Below, in pieces: positions 28,255 through 43,189 of a stretch of 64,000 nt of DNA; position 1 is the first letter of the stretch; every line of letters begins with the position of its first letter. The notes beneath the pieces are model-generated. The model was given only the letters and a program-made list of their open reading frames with translations. It had not been told where the DNA came from and ran no database searches. The DNA lies in contig JAYKKM010000125.1 of NCBI GenBank assembly GCA_035772405.1, forward strand, positions 62,001 to 126,000. The letters are read 5' to 3'. A program made the position numbers and the translations under genes. The stretch is from Chrysogorgia sp. JL179-B06. Taxonomy: Eukaryota > Cnidaria > Anthozoa > Scleralcyonacea > Chrysogorgiidae.

Positions 28255-31200
28255 TTGACTAGCAAATACAAGGCATTGACTAGCAAATACAAGGGATTGA
28301 CCAGCAAATACAAGGCATCAACGAGCAAATACAAGGCAATGAATAGCAAATACAAGGCAATGAATAGCAAATACAAGGCATTGACGAGCAAATACAAGGC
28401 ATTGACGAGCAATAAAAGGCATCGACGAACATATACAAGGCATTTACGAGCAAATACAAGGCATCAACGAGCAAATACAAGGCATCAAAAAGCAAATACA
28501 AGGCATTGACGAACAAATACAAGGTATTGACAAGCAAATACAAGGCATTGACTAGCAAATACAAGGCATCAACGAGCAAATAAAAGGCATTGACTAACAA
28601 ATACAAGACATCTACGAGCAAATACAAGGCATCGACGAGCAAATACAAGGCATTGACGAGAAATACAAGGCATCGACGAACAAATACAAGGCATCGACGA
28701 GCAAATACAAGGCATCAACGAGCAAATACAAGGTATCAACGAGCAAATACAAGGCATCTACGAGCAAATACAAGGCATCGACGAGCAAATACAAGGCATT
28801 GACGAGCAAATACAAGGCACTGACGAGCAAATACAAGGCATCAACTAGCAAATAAAAGGCATCAACGAGCAAATAAAAGGCATCAACGAGCAAATACAAG
28901 GCATCGACGAGCAAATACATGGCATCGAAGAGCAAATACATGGCATCGACGAGCAAATACAAGGCATTGACGAGCAAATACAAGGCATCAACGAGCAAAT
29001 ACAAGGCATCAACGAGCAAATACAAGGCATTGACGAGCAAATACAAGGCATTGACGAGCAAATACAAGGCATTGACGAGCAAATACAAGGCATTGACGAG
29101 TAAATACAAGGCAATGACTAGCAAATACAAGGCATTGAATAGCAAATACAAGGCAATGAATAGCAAATACAAGGCATTGACGAGCACATACAAGGCATTG
29201 ACGAGCAAATACAAGGCATTGACGAGCAAATACAAGGCATTGACGAGCAAATACAAGACATTGACAAGCAAATACAAGGCATTGACTAGCAAATACAAGG
29301 CATCAACGAGCAAATAAAAGGCATTGACTAACAAATACAAGACATCTACGAGCAAATACAAGGCATCGACGAGCAAATACAAGGCATTGACGAGAAAATA
29401 CAAGGCATCGACGAGCAAATACAAGGCATCGACGAGCAAATACAAGGCATCAACGAGCAAATACAAGGCATTGACGAGCAAATACAAGGCATTGACGAGC
29501 AAATACAAGGCATTGATGAGCAAATACAAGGCATTGACAAGCAAATACAAGGCATTGACTAGCAAATACAAGGCATTGACGAGCAAATACAAGGCACTGA
29601 CGAGCAAATACAAGGCATCAACGAGCAAATACAAGGCATCAACTAGCAAATACAAGGCATCAACGAGCAAATACAAGGAATCGACGAGCAAATACAAGGC
29701 ATTGACAAGCAAATACAAGGCATTGACAAGCAAATACAAGGCATTGACTAGCAAATACAAGGCACCAACGAGCAAATACAAGTCATCAACGAGCAAATAC
29801 AAGGCATCAACGAGCAAATACAAGGCATCAACGAGCAAATACAAGGAATTGACTAGCAAATACAAGGCATTGACTAGCAAATACAAGGGATTGACCAGCA
29901 AATACAAGGCATCAACGAGCAAATACAAGGCAATGAATAGCAAATACAAGGCAATGAATAGCAAATACAAGGCATTGACGAGCAAATACAAGGCATTGAC
30001 GAGCAATAAAAGGCATCGACGAACATATACAAGGCATTGACGAGCAAATACAAGGCATCAACGGGCAAATACAAGGCATCAAAAAGCAAATACAAGGCAT
30101 TGACGAACAAATACAAGGTATTGACAAGCATATACAAGGCATTGACTAGCAAATACAAGGCATCAACGAGCAAATAAAAGGCATTGACTAACAAATACAA
30201 GACATCTACAAGGCATTGACGAGCAAATACAAGGCATTGACGAGCAAATACAAGGCATTGACGAGTAAATACAAGGCATTGACTAGCAAATACAAGGCAT
30301 TGAATAGCAAATACAAGGCAATGAATAGCAAATACAAGGCATTGACGAGCACATACAAGGCATTGACGAGCAAATACAAGGCATTGACGAGCAAATACAA
30401 GGCAATGACGAGCAAATACAAGACATTGACTAGCAAATACAAGTCAACAAATCAACGAGCAAACACAAGGCATCGACGAGCAAACACAAGGAATTGAGGA
30501 GCAAATACAAGGCATTGACTAGCAAATACAAGGCATCAACGAGCAAATACAAGGCATTGACGAGCAAATAAAAGGCATCAACGAGCAAATACAATGCATC
30601 AACGAGCAAATACAATGCATTGACCAGCAAATACAAGGCATTGACTAGCAAATACAAGGCATTGACGAGCAAATACAAGGCATCAACGAGCAAACACAAG
30701 GCATCGACGAGCAAATACAAGGCATCAACGAGCAAATACAAGGCATCAGTGAGTAATACAAGTCATGGACGAGAACATACTAGGCATCGATGAGCAAATA
30801 CAAGGCATCGACGAGCAAATACAAGGCATCAACGAGCAAATACAAGGCATTGACGAGCAAATACAAGGAATTGACTAGCAAATACAAGTTATCAACGAGC
30901 AAATACAAGGCATTGACGAGCAAATACAAGGCATTGACGAGCAAATACAAGGCATCAACGAGCAAATACAAGGCATCAACGAGCAAATACAAGGAATCAA
31001 CGAGCAAATACAAGGCATCAACGAGCAAATACAAGGGATTGACGAGCAAATACAAGGCATTGACTAGGAAATACAAGATATTGACGAGAAAATACAAGGC
31101 ATTGAATAGCAAATACAAGGCACCGAATAGCAAATACAAGGCATTGACGAGCAAATACAAGGCATCAACGAGCAAACACAAGGAATTGACTAGCAAATAC

Positions 31201-34086
31201 AAAGTATTGAGGAGCAAATACAAGGCATTGACTAGCAAATACAAGGCATCAACAAGCAAATACAAGGCATTGACGAGCAAATAAAAGGCATCAACGAGCA
31301 AATACAATGCATCAACGAGCAAATACAATGCATTGACGAGCAAATACAAGGCATTGACGAACAAATACAAGGCATCAACGAGCAAACACAAGGCATCAAC
31401 GAGCAAATACAAGGCATCAACGAGCAAATACAAGGAATTGACTAGCAAATACAAGGCATTGACTAGCAAATACAAGGGATTGACCAGCAAATACAAGGCA
31501 TCAACGAGCAAATACAAGGCAATGAATAGCAAATACAAGGCAATGAATAGCAAATACAAGGCATTGACGAGCAAATACAAGGCATTGACGAGCAATAAAA
31601 GGCATCGACGAACATATACAAGGCATTGACGAGCAAATACAAGGCATCAACGGGCAAATACAAGGCATCAAAAAGCAAATACAAGGCATTGACGAACAAA
31701 TACAAGGTATTGACAAGCAAATACAAGGCATTGACTAGCAAATACAAGGCATCAACGAGCAAATAAAAGGCATTGACTAACAAATACAAGACATCTACGA
31801 GCAAATACAAGGCATCGACGAGCAAATACAAGGCATTGACGAGAAAATACAAGGCATCGACGAGCAAATACAAGGCATCGACGAGCAAATACAAGGCATC
31901 AACGAGCAAATACAAGGCATTGACGAGCAAATACAAGGCATTGACGAGCAAATACAAGGCATTGACGAGCAAATACAAGGCATTGACGAGTAAATACAAG
32001 GCATTGACTAGCAAATACAAGGCATTGAATAGCAAATACAAGGCAATGAATAGCAAATACAAGGCATTGACGAGCACATACAAGGCATTGACGAGCAAAT
32101 ACAAGGCATTGACGAGCAAATACAAGGCAATGACGAGCAAATACAAGACATTGACAAGCAAATACAAGGCATTGACTAGCAAATACAAGGCATCAACGAG
32201 CAAATACAAGGCATTGATTAGCAAATACAAGGAATCAACGAGCAAATACACTGCATTGACTTGCAAATACAAGGCATTCACGAGCAAATACAAGGCATCT
32301 ACGAGCAAATACAAGGCATCAACGAGCAAATACAAGGCATCAACGAGCAAATACAAGGCATTGACGCGCAAATACAAGGCATCAACGAGCAAATACAAGG
32401 CATTGACGAGCAAATACAAGGCATTGACGAGCAAATACAAGGCATTGATGAGCAAATACAAGGCATTGACAAGCAAATACAAGGCATTGACTAGCAAATA
32501 CAAGGCATTGACGAGCAAATACAAGGCACTGACGAGCAAATACAAGGCATCAACGAGCAAGCATCAACTAGCAAATACAAGGCATCAACGAGCAAATACA
32601 AGGAATCGACGAGCAAATACAAGGCATTGACAAGCAAATACAAGGCATTGAAAAGCAAATACAAGGCATTGACTAGCAAATACAAGGCACCAACGAGCAA
32701 ATACAAGGCATCAACGAGCAAATACAAGGCATCAACGAGCAAATACAAGGAATTGACTAGCAAATACAAGGCATTGACTAGCAAATACAAGGGATTGACC
32801 AGCAAATACAAGGCATCAACGAGCAAATACAAGGCAATGAATAGCAAATACAAGGCAATGAATAGCAAATACAAGGCATTGACGAGCAAATACAAGGCAT
32901 TGACGAGCAATAAAAGGCATCGACGAACATATACAAGGCATTGACGATCAAATACAAGGCATCAACGGGCAAATACAAGGCATCAAAAAGCAAATACAAG
33001 GCATTGACGAACAAATACAAGGTATTGACAAGCAAATACAAGGCATTGACTAGCAAATACAAGGCATCAACGAGCAAATAAAAGGCATTGACTAACAAAT
33101 ACAAGACATCTACGAGCAAATACAAGGCATCGACGAGCAAATACAAGGCATTGACGAGAAAATACAAGGCATCGACGAGCAAATACAAGGCATCGACGAG
33201 CAAATACAAGGCATCAACGAGCAAATACAAGGCATTGACGAGCAAATACAAGGCATTGACGAGCAAATACAAGGCATTGACGAGCAAATACAAGGCATTG
33301 ACGAGTAAATACAAGGCATTGACTAGCAAATACAAGGCATTGAATAGCAAATACAAGGCAATGAATAGCAAATACAAGGCATTGACGAGCACATACAAGG
33401 CATTGACGAGCAAATACAAGGCATTGACGAGCAAATACAAGGCAATGACGAGCAAATACAAGACATTGACAAGCAAATACAAGGCATTGACTAGCAAATA
33501 CAAGGCATCAACGAGCAAATACAAGGCATTGATTAGCAAATACAAGGAATCAACGAGCAAATACACTGCATTGACTTGCAAATACAAGGCATTCACGAGC
33601 AAATACAAGGCATCTACGAGCAAATACAAGGCATCAACGAGCAAATACAAGGCATCAACGAGCAAATACAAGGCATTGACGCGCAAATACAAGGCATCAA
33701 CGAGCAAATACAAGGCATTGACGAGCAAATACAAGGCATTGACGAGCAAATACAAGGCATTGATGAGCAAATACAAGGCATTGACAAGCAAATACAAGGC
33801 ATTGACTAGCAAATACAAGGCATTGACGAGCAAATACAAGGCACTGACGAGCAAATACAAGGCATCAACGAGCAAGCATCAACTAGCAAATACAAGGCAT
33901 CAACGAGCAAATACAAGGAATCGACGAGCAAATACAAGGCATTGACAAGCAAATACAAGGCATTGAAAAGCAAATACAAGGCATTGACTAGCAAATACAA
34001 GGCACCAACGAGCAAATACAAGGCATCAACGAGCAAATACAAGGCATCAACGAGCAAATACAAGGCATCAACGAGAATACAAGGCA
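28255..34086 (+). repeat. HOR E copy 1 (5,832 bp)
   Basis: The start is the TTGACTAG unit after ACGAGAATACAAGG, and the same junction recurs at 34087 and 39751. Diagnostic features in order are a GAGCAATAAAAGG 20-bp unit, a GACGAGAAATAC unit, ATGGCATCGAAGAGC units, an ATCTACAAGG unit lacking 10 bp (about 30205), a unit with five extra bases near 30443, a GAGTAATAC unit near 30755, and the nested 1,315-bp duplication. It is longer than copy 2 because of extra units near 30300 and in the 31330-31740 stretch. Confidence 0.88.
31773..34086 (+). repeat. Nested tandem duplication in HOR E copy 1 (period 1,315 bp)
   Basis: 31773-33087 and 33088-34086 are successive copies of one module (the second is cut short). 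Each contains a 14-bp fusion unit, CAAGCATCAACTAG, seven bases short of a full unit (near 32551 and 33866). The first also contains the 20-bp GAGCAATAAAAGG unit near 32907. Together these explain why 1,315 is eight less than 63 units. Confidence 0.88.
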
Positions 34087-37000
34087 TTGACTAGCAAATA
34101 CAAGGCATTGACTAGCAAATACAAGGGATTGACCAGCAAATACAAGGCATCAACGAGCAAATACAAGGCAATGAATAGCAAATACAAGGCAATGAATAGC
34201 AAATACAAGGCATTGACGAGCAAATACAAGGCATTGACGAGCAATAAAAGGCATCGACGAACATATACAAGGCATTTACGAGCAAATACAAGGCATCGAC
34301 GAGCAAATACAAGGCATCAAAAAGCAAATACAAGGCATTGACGAACAAATACAAGGTATTGACAAGCAAATACAAGGCATTGACTAGCAAATACAAGGCA
34401 TCAACGAGCAAATAAAAGGCATTGACTAACAAATACAAGACATCTACGAGCAAATACAAGGCATCTACGAGCAAATACAAGGCATTGACAAGAAATACAA
34501 GGCATCGACGAACAAATACAAGGCATCGACGAGCAAATACAAGGCATCAACGAGCAAATACAAGGTATCAACGAGCAAATACAAGGCATCTACGAGCAAA
34601 TACAAGGCATCGACGAGCAAATACAAGGCATTGACGAGCAAATACAAGGCACTGACGAGCAAATACAAGGCATCAACTAGCAAATAAAAGGCATCAACGA
34701 GCAAATAAAAGGCATCAACGAGCAAATACAAGGCATCGACGAGCAAATACATGGCATCGAAGAGCAAATACATGGCATCGACGAGCAAACACAAGGCATT
34801 GACGAGCAAATACAAGGCATCAACGAGCAAATACAAGGCATCAACGAGCAAATACAAGGCATTGACGAGCAAATACAAGGCATTGACGAGCAAATACAAG
34901 GCATTGACGAGCAAATACAAGGCATTGACGAGTAAATACAAGGCATTGACTAGCAAATACAAGGCATTGAATAGCAAATACAAGGCAATGAATAGCAAAT
35001 ACAAGGCATTGACGAGCACATACAAGGCATTGACGAGCAAATACAAGGCATTGACGAGCAAATACAAGGCATTGACGAGCAAATACAAGACATTGACAAG
35101 CAAATACAAGGCATTGACTAGCAAATACAAGGCATCAACGAGCAAATAAAAGGCATTGACTAACAAATACAAGACATCTACGAGCAAATACAAGGCATCG
35201 ACGAGCAAATACAAGGCATTGACGAGAAAATACAAGGCATCGACGAGCAAATACAAGGCATCGACGAGCAAATACAAGGCATCAACGAGCAAATACAAGG
35301 CATTGACGAGCAAATACAAGGCATTGACGAGCAAATACAAGGCATTGATGAGCAAATACAAGGCATTGACAAGCAAATACAAGGCATTGACTAGCAAATA
35401 CAAGGCATTGACGAGCAAATACAAGGCACTGACGAGCAAATACAAGGCATCAACGAGCAAATACAAGGCATCAACTAGCAAATACAAGGCATCAACGAGC
35501 AAATACAAGGAATCGACGAGCAAATACAAGGCATTGACAAGCAAATACAAGGCATTGACAAGCAAATACAAGGCATTGACTAGCAAATACAAGGCACCAA
35601 CGAGCAAATACAAGTCATCAACGAGCAAATACAAGGCATCAACGAGCAAATACAAGGCATCAACGAGCAAATACAAGGAATTGACTAGCAAATACAAGGC
35701 ATTGACTAGCAAATACAAGGGATTGACCAGCAAATACAAGGCATCAACGAGCAAATACAAGGCAATGAATAGCAAATACAAGGCAATGAATAGCAAATAC
35801 AAGGCATTGACGAGCAAATACAAGGCATTGACGAGCAATAAAAGGGATCGACGAACATATACAAGGCATTGACGAGCAAATACAAGGCATCAACGGGCAA
35901 ATACAAGGCATCAAAAAGCAAATACAAGGCATTGACGAACAAATACAAGGTATTGACAAGCAAATACAAGGCATTGACTAGCAAATACAAGGCATCAACG
36001 AGCAAATAAAAGGCATTGACTAACAAATACAAGACATCTACAAGGCATTGACGAGCAAATACAAGGCATTGACGAGCAAATACAAGGCATTGAAGAGTAA
36101 ATACAAGGCATTGACTAGCAAATACAAGGCATTGAATAGCAAATACAAGGCAATGAATAGCAAATACAAGGCATTGACGAGCACATACAAGGCATTGACG
36201 AGCAAATACAAGGCAATGACGAGCAAATACAAGACATTGACTAGCAAATACAAGTCAACAAATCAACGAGCAAACACAAGGCATCGACGAGCAAACACAA
36301 GGAATTGAGGAGCAAATACAAGGCATTGACTAGCAAATACAAGGCATCAACGAGCAAATACAAGGCATTGACGAGCAAATAAAAGGCATCAACGAGCAAA
36401 TACAATGCATCAACGAGCAAATACAATGCATTGACTAGCAAATACAAGGCATTGACTAGCAAATACAAGGCATTGACGAGCAAATACAAGGCATCAACGA
36501 GCAAACACAAGGCATCGACGAGCAAATACAAGGCATCAACGAGCAAATACAAGGCATCAATGAGTAATACAAGTCATGGACGAGAACATACTAGGCATCG
36601 ATGAGCAAATACAAGGCATCGACGAGCAAATACAAGGCATCAACGAGCAAATACAAGGCATTGACGAGCAAATACAAGGAATTGACTAGCAAATACAAGT
36701 TATCAACGAGCAAATACAAGGCATTGACGAGCAAATACAAGGCATTGACGAGCAAATACAAGGCATCAACGAGCAAATACAAGGCATCAACGAGCAAATA
36801 CAAGGCATCAACGAGCAAATACAAGGCATCAACGAGCAAATACAAGGGATTGACGAGCAAATACAAGGCATTGACTAGGAAATACAAGACATTGACGAGA
36901 AAATACAAGGCATTGAATAGCAAATACAAGGCACTGAATAGCAAATACAAGGCATTGACGAGCAAATACAAGGCATCAACGAGCAAACACAAGGAATTGA

Positions 37001-39750
37001 CTAGCAAATACAAAGTATTGAGGAGCAAATACAAGGCATTGACTAGCAAATACAAGGCATCAACAAGCAAATACAAGGCATTGACGAGCAAATAAAAGGC
37101 ATCAACGAGCAAATACAATGCATCAACGAGCAAATACAATGTATTGACGAGCAAATACAAGGCATTGACGAACAAATACAAGGCATCAACGAGCAAACAC
37201 AAGGCATCGACGAGCAAACACAAGGAATTCAGGAGCAAATACAAGGCATTGACTAGCAAATACAAGGCATCAACGAGCAAATACAAGGCATTGACGAGCA
37301 AATAAAAGGCATCAACGAGCAAATACAATGCATCAACAAGCAAATACAATGCATTGACTAGCAAATACAAGGCATTGACTAGCAAATACAAGGCATTGAC
37401 TAGCAAATACAAGGCATCAACGAGCAAATAAAAGGCATTGACTAACAAATACAAGACATCTACGAGCAAATACAAGGCATCGACGAGCAAATACAAGGCA
37501 TTGACGAGAAAATACAAGGCATCGACGAGCAAATACAAGGCATCGACGAGCAAATACAAGGCATCAACGAGCAAATACAAGGCATTGACGAGCAAATACA
37601 AGGCATTGACGAGCAAATACAAGGCATTGACGAGCAAATACAAGGCATTGACGAGTAAATACAAGGCATTGACTAGCAAATACAAGGCATTGAATAGCAA
37701 ATACAAGGCAATGAATAGCAAATACAAGGCATTGACGAGCACATACAAGGCATTGACGAGCAAATACAAGGCATTGACGAGCAAATACAAGGCAATGACG
37801 AGCAAATACAAGACATTGACAAGCAAATACAAGGCATTGACTAGCAAATACAAGGCATCAACGAGCAAATACAAGGCATTGATTAGCAAATACAAGGAAT
37901 CAACGAGCAAATACACTGCATTGACTTGCAAATACAAGGCATTCACGAGCAAATACAAGGCATCTACGAGCAAATACAAGGCATCAACGAGCAAATACAA
38001 GGCATCAACGAGCAAATACAAGGCATTGACGCGCAAATACAAGGCATCAACGAGCAAATACAAGGCATTGACGAGCAAATACAAGGCATTGACGAGCAAA
38101 TACAAGGCATTGATGAGCAAATACAAGGCATTGACAAGCAAATACAAGGCATTGACTAGCAAATACAAGGCATTGACGAGCAAATACAAGGCACTGACGA
38201 GCAAATACAAGGCATCAACGAGCAAGCATCAACTAGCAAATACAAGGCATCAACGAGCAAATACAAGGAATCGACGAGCAAATACAAGGCATTGACAAGC
38301 AAATACAAGGCATTGAAAAGCAAATACAAGGCATTGACTAGCAAATACAAGGCACCAACGAGCAAATACAAGGCATCAACGAGCAAATACAAGGCATCAA
38401 CGAGCAAATACAAGGAATTGACTAGCAAATACAAGGCATTGACTAGCAAATACAAGGGATTGACCAGCAAATACAAGGCATCAACGAGCAAATACAAGGC
38501 AATGAATAGCAAATACAAGGCAATGAATAGCAAATACAAGGCATTGACGAGCAAATACAAGGCATTGACGAGCAATAAAAGGCATCGACGAACATATACA
38601 AGGCATTGACGATCAAATACAAGGCATCAACGGGCAAATACAAGGCATCAAAAGCAAATACAAGGCATTGACGAACAAATACAAGGTATTGACAAGCAAA
38701 TACAAGGCATTGACTAGCAAATACAAGGCATCAACGAGCAAATAAAAGGCATTGACTAACAAATACAAGACATCTACGAGCAAATACAAGGCATCGACGA
38801 GCAAATACAAGGCATTGACGAGAAAATACAAGGCATCGACGAGCAAATACAAGGCATCGACGAGCAAATACAAGGCATCAACGAGCAAATACAAGGCATT
38901 GACGAGCAAATACAAGGCATTGACGAGCAAATACAAGGCATTGACGAGCAAATACAAGGCATTGACGAGTAAATACAAGGCATTGACTAGCAAATACAAG
39001 GCATTGAATAGCAAATACAAGGCAATGAATAGCAAATACAAGGCATTGACGAGCACATACAAGGCATTGACGAGCAAATACAAGGCATTGACGAGCAAAT
39101 ACAAGGCAATGACGAGCAAATACAAGACATTGACAAGCAAATACAAGGCATTGACTAGCAAATACAAGGCATCAACGAGCAAATACAAGGCATTGATTAG
39201 CAAATACAAGGAATCAACGAGCAAATACACTGCATTGACTTGCAAATACAAGGCATTCACGAGCAAATACAAGGCATCTACGAGCAAATACAAGGCATCA
39301 ACGAGCAAATACAAGGCATCAACGAGCAAATACAAGGCATTGACGCGCAAATACAAGGCATCAACGAGCAAATACAAGGCATTGACGAGCAAATACAAGG
39401 CATTGACGAGCAAATACAAGGCATTGATGAGCAAATACAAGGCATTGACAAGCAAATACAAGGCATTGACTAGCAAATACAAGGCATTGACGAGCAAATA
39501 CAAGGCACTGACGAGCAAATACAAGGCATCAACGAGCAAGCATCAACTAGCAAATACAAGGCATCAACGAGCAAATACAAGGAATCGACGAGCAAATACA
39601 AGGCATTGACAAGCAAATACAAGGCATTGAAAAGCAAATACAAGGCATTGACTAGCAAATACAAGGCACCAACGAGCAAATACAAGGCATCAACGAGCAA
39701 ATACAAGGCATCAACGAGCAAATACAAGGCATCAACGAGAATACAAGGCA
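34087..39750 (+). repeat. HOR E copy 2 (5,664 bp)
   Basis: The layout is the same as copy 1, including both copies of the nested 1.31-kb module. It lacks the partial D-like segment that copy 1 has before its nested module and has instead a short segment with CAAGGAATTCAGGAG near 37224. One base is missing from an A-run near 38650, relative to the equivalent place near 32985. Confidence 0.88.
37438..39750 (+). repeat. Nested tandem duplication in HOR E copy 2 (period 1,314 bp)
   Basis: This is the same doublet as in copy 1: 37438-38751 followed by 38752-39750, with the CAAGCATCAACTAG fusion unit near 38222 and 39537. The doublet therefore arose before the 5.7-kb unit was copied. The 1-bp difference in period comes from the shortened A-run near 38650. 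Confidence 0.88.
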
Positions 39751-42700
39751 TTGACTAGCAAATACAAGGCATTGACTAGCAAATACAAGGGATTTGACCA
39801 GCAAATACAAGGCATCAACGAGCAAATACAAGGCAATGAATAGCAAATACAAGGCAATGAATAGCAAATACAAGGCATTGACGAGCAAATACAAGGCATT
39901 GACGAGCAATAAAAGGCATCGACGAACATATACAAGGCATTTACGAGCAAATACAAGGCATCGACGAGCAAATACAAGGCATCAAAAAGCAAATACAAGG
40001 CATTGACGAACAAATACAAGGTATTGACAAGCAAATACAAGGCATTGACTAGCAAATACAAGGCATCAACGAGCAAATAAAAGGCATTGACTAACAAATA
40101 CAAGACATCTACGAGCAAATACAAGGCATCTACGAGCAAATACAAGGCATTGACAAGAAATACAAGGCATCGACGAACAAATACAAGGCATCGACGAGCA
40201 AATACAAGGCATCAACGAGCAAATACAAGGTATCAACGAGCAAATACAAGGCATCTACGAGCAAATACAAGGCATCGACGAGCAAATACAAGGCATTGAC
40301 GAGCAAATACAAGGCACTGACGAGCAAATACAAGGCATCAACTAGCAAATAAAAGGCATCAACGAGCAAATAAAAGGCATCAACGAGCAAATACAAGGCA
40401 TCGACGAGCAAATACATGGCATCGAAGAGCAAATACATGGCATCGACGAGCAAACACAAGGCATTGACGAGCAAATACAAGGCATCAACGAGCAAATACA
40501 AGGCATCAACGAGCAAATACAAGGCATTGACGAGCAAATACAAGGCATTGACGAGCAAATACAAGGCATTTACGAGCAAATACAAGGCATTGACGAGTAA
40601 ATACAAGGCATTGACTAGCAAATACAAGGCATTGAATAGCAAATACAAGGCAATGAATAGCAAATACAAGGCATTGACGAGCACATACAAGGCATTGACG
40701 AGCAAATACAAGGCATTGACGAGCAAATACAAGGCATTGACGAGCAAATACAAGACATTGACAAGCAAATACAAGGCATTGACTAGCAAATACAAGGCAT
40801 CAACGAGCAAATAAAAGGCATTGACTAACAAATACAAGACATCTACGAGCAAATACAAGGCATCGACGAGCAAATACAAGGCATTGACGAGAAAATACAA
40901 GGCATCGACGAGCAAATACAAGGCATCGACGAGCAAATACAAGGCATCAACGAGCAAATACAAGGCATTGACGAGCAAATACAAGGCATTGACGAGCAAA
41001 TACAAGGCATTGATGAGCAAATACAAGGCATTGACAAGCAAATACAAGGCATTGACTAGCAAATACAAGGCATTGACGAGCAAATACAAGGCACTGACGA
41101 GCAAATACAAGGCATCAACGAGCAAATACAAGGCATCAACTAGCAAATACAAGGCATCAACGAGCAAATACAAGGAATCGACGAGCAAATACAAGGCATT
41201 GACAAGCAAATACAAGGCATTGACAAGCAAATACAAGGCATTGACTAGCAAATACAAGGCACCAACGAGCAAATACAAGTCATCAACGAGCAAATACAAG
41301 GCATCAACGAGCAAATACAAGGCATCAACGAGCAAATACAAGGAATTGACTAGCAAATACAAGGCATTGACTAGCAAATACAAGGGATTGACCAGCAAAT
41401 ACAAGGCATCAACGAGCAAATACAAGGCAATGAATAGCAAATACAAGGCAATGAATAGCAAATACAAGGCATTGACGAGCAAATACAAGGCATTGACGAG
41501 CAAATAAAAGGGATCGACGAACATATACAAGGCATTGACGAGCAAATACAAGGCATCAACGGGCAAATACAAGGCATCAAAAAGCAAATACAAGGCATTG
41601 ACGAACAAATACAAGGTATTGACAAGCAAATACAAGGCATTGACTAGCAAATACAAGGCATCAACGAGCAAATAAAAGGCATTGACTAACAAATACAAGA
41701 CATCTACAAGGCATTGACGAGCAAATACAAGGCATTGACGAGCAAATACAAGGCATTGAAGAGTAAATACAAGGCATTGACTAGCAAATACAAGGCATTG
41801 AATAGCAAATACAAGGCAATGAATAGCAAATACAAGGCATTGACGAGCACATACAAGGCATTGACGAGCAAATACAAGGCAATGACGAGCAAATACAAGA
41901 CATTGACTAGCAAATACAAGTCAACAAATCAACGAGCAAACACAAGGCATCGACGAGCAAACACAAGGAATTGAGGAGCAAATACAAGGCATTGACTAGC
42001 AAATACAAGGCATCAACGAGCAAATACAAGGCATTGACGAGCAAATAAAAGGCATCAACGAGCAAATACAATGCATCAACGAGCAAATACAATGCATTGA
42101 CTAGCAAATACAAGGCATTGACTAGCAAATACAAGGCATTGACGAGCAAATACAAGGCATCAACGAGCAAACACAAGGCATCGACGAGCAAATACAAGGC
42201 ATCAACGAGCAAATACAAGGCATCAATGAGTAATACAAGTCATGGACGAGAACATACTAGGCATCGATGAGCAAATACAAGGCATCGACGAGCAAATACA
42301 AGGCATCAACGAGCAAATACAAGGCATTGACGAGCAAATACAAGGAATTGACTAGCAAATACAAGTTATCAACGAGCAAATACAAGGCATTGACGAGCAA
42401 ATACAAGGCATTGACGAGCAAATACAAGGCATCAACGAGCAAATACAAGGCATCAACGAGCAAATACAAGGCATCAACGAGCAAATACAAGGCATCAACG
42501 AGCAAATACAAGGGATTGACGAGCAAATACAAGGCATTGACTAGGAAATACAAGACATTGACGAGAAAATACAAGGCATTGAATAGCAAATACAAGGCAC
42601 TGAATAGCAAATACAAGGCATTGACGAGCAAATACAAGGCATCAACGAGCAAACACAAGGAATTGACTAGCAAATACAAAGTATTGAGGAGCAAATACAA

Positions 42701-43189
42701 GGCATTGACTAGCAAATACAAGGCATCAACAAGCAAATACAAGGCATTGACGAGCAAATAAAAGGCATCAACGAGCAAATACAATGCATCAACGAGCAAA
42801 TACAATGTATTGACGAGCAAATACAAGGCATTGACGAACAAATACAAGGCATCAACGAGCAAACACAAGGCATCGACGAGCAAACACAAGGAATTCAGGA
42901 GCAAATACAAGGCATTGACTAGCAAATACAAGGCATCAACGAGCAAATACAAGGCATTGACGAGCAAATAAAAGGCATCAACGAGCAAATACAATGCATC
43001 AACAAGCAAATACAATGCATTGACTAGCAAATACAAGGCATTGACTAGCAAATACAAGGCATTGACGAGCAAATACAAGGCATCAACGAGCAAACACAAG
43101 GCATCGACGAGCAAATACAAGGCATCAACGAGCAAATACAAGGCATCAATGAGCAATACAAGTCATGGACGAGAACATACTAGGCATCG
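39751..43189 (+). repeat. HOR E copy 3 (partial)
   Basis: This copy follows copy 2 with a shift of about 5,665 bp to about 43150, so the nested 1.31-kb module is not reached. It has an extra T near 39794 (GGGATTTGACC) and keeps a full 21-bp unit near 41506 where the other copies have the 20-bp GAGCAATAAAAGG form. At 43190 the stretch from 42267 begins again (shift 923 bp), a fresh internal duplication. Confidence 0.85.
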
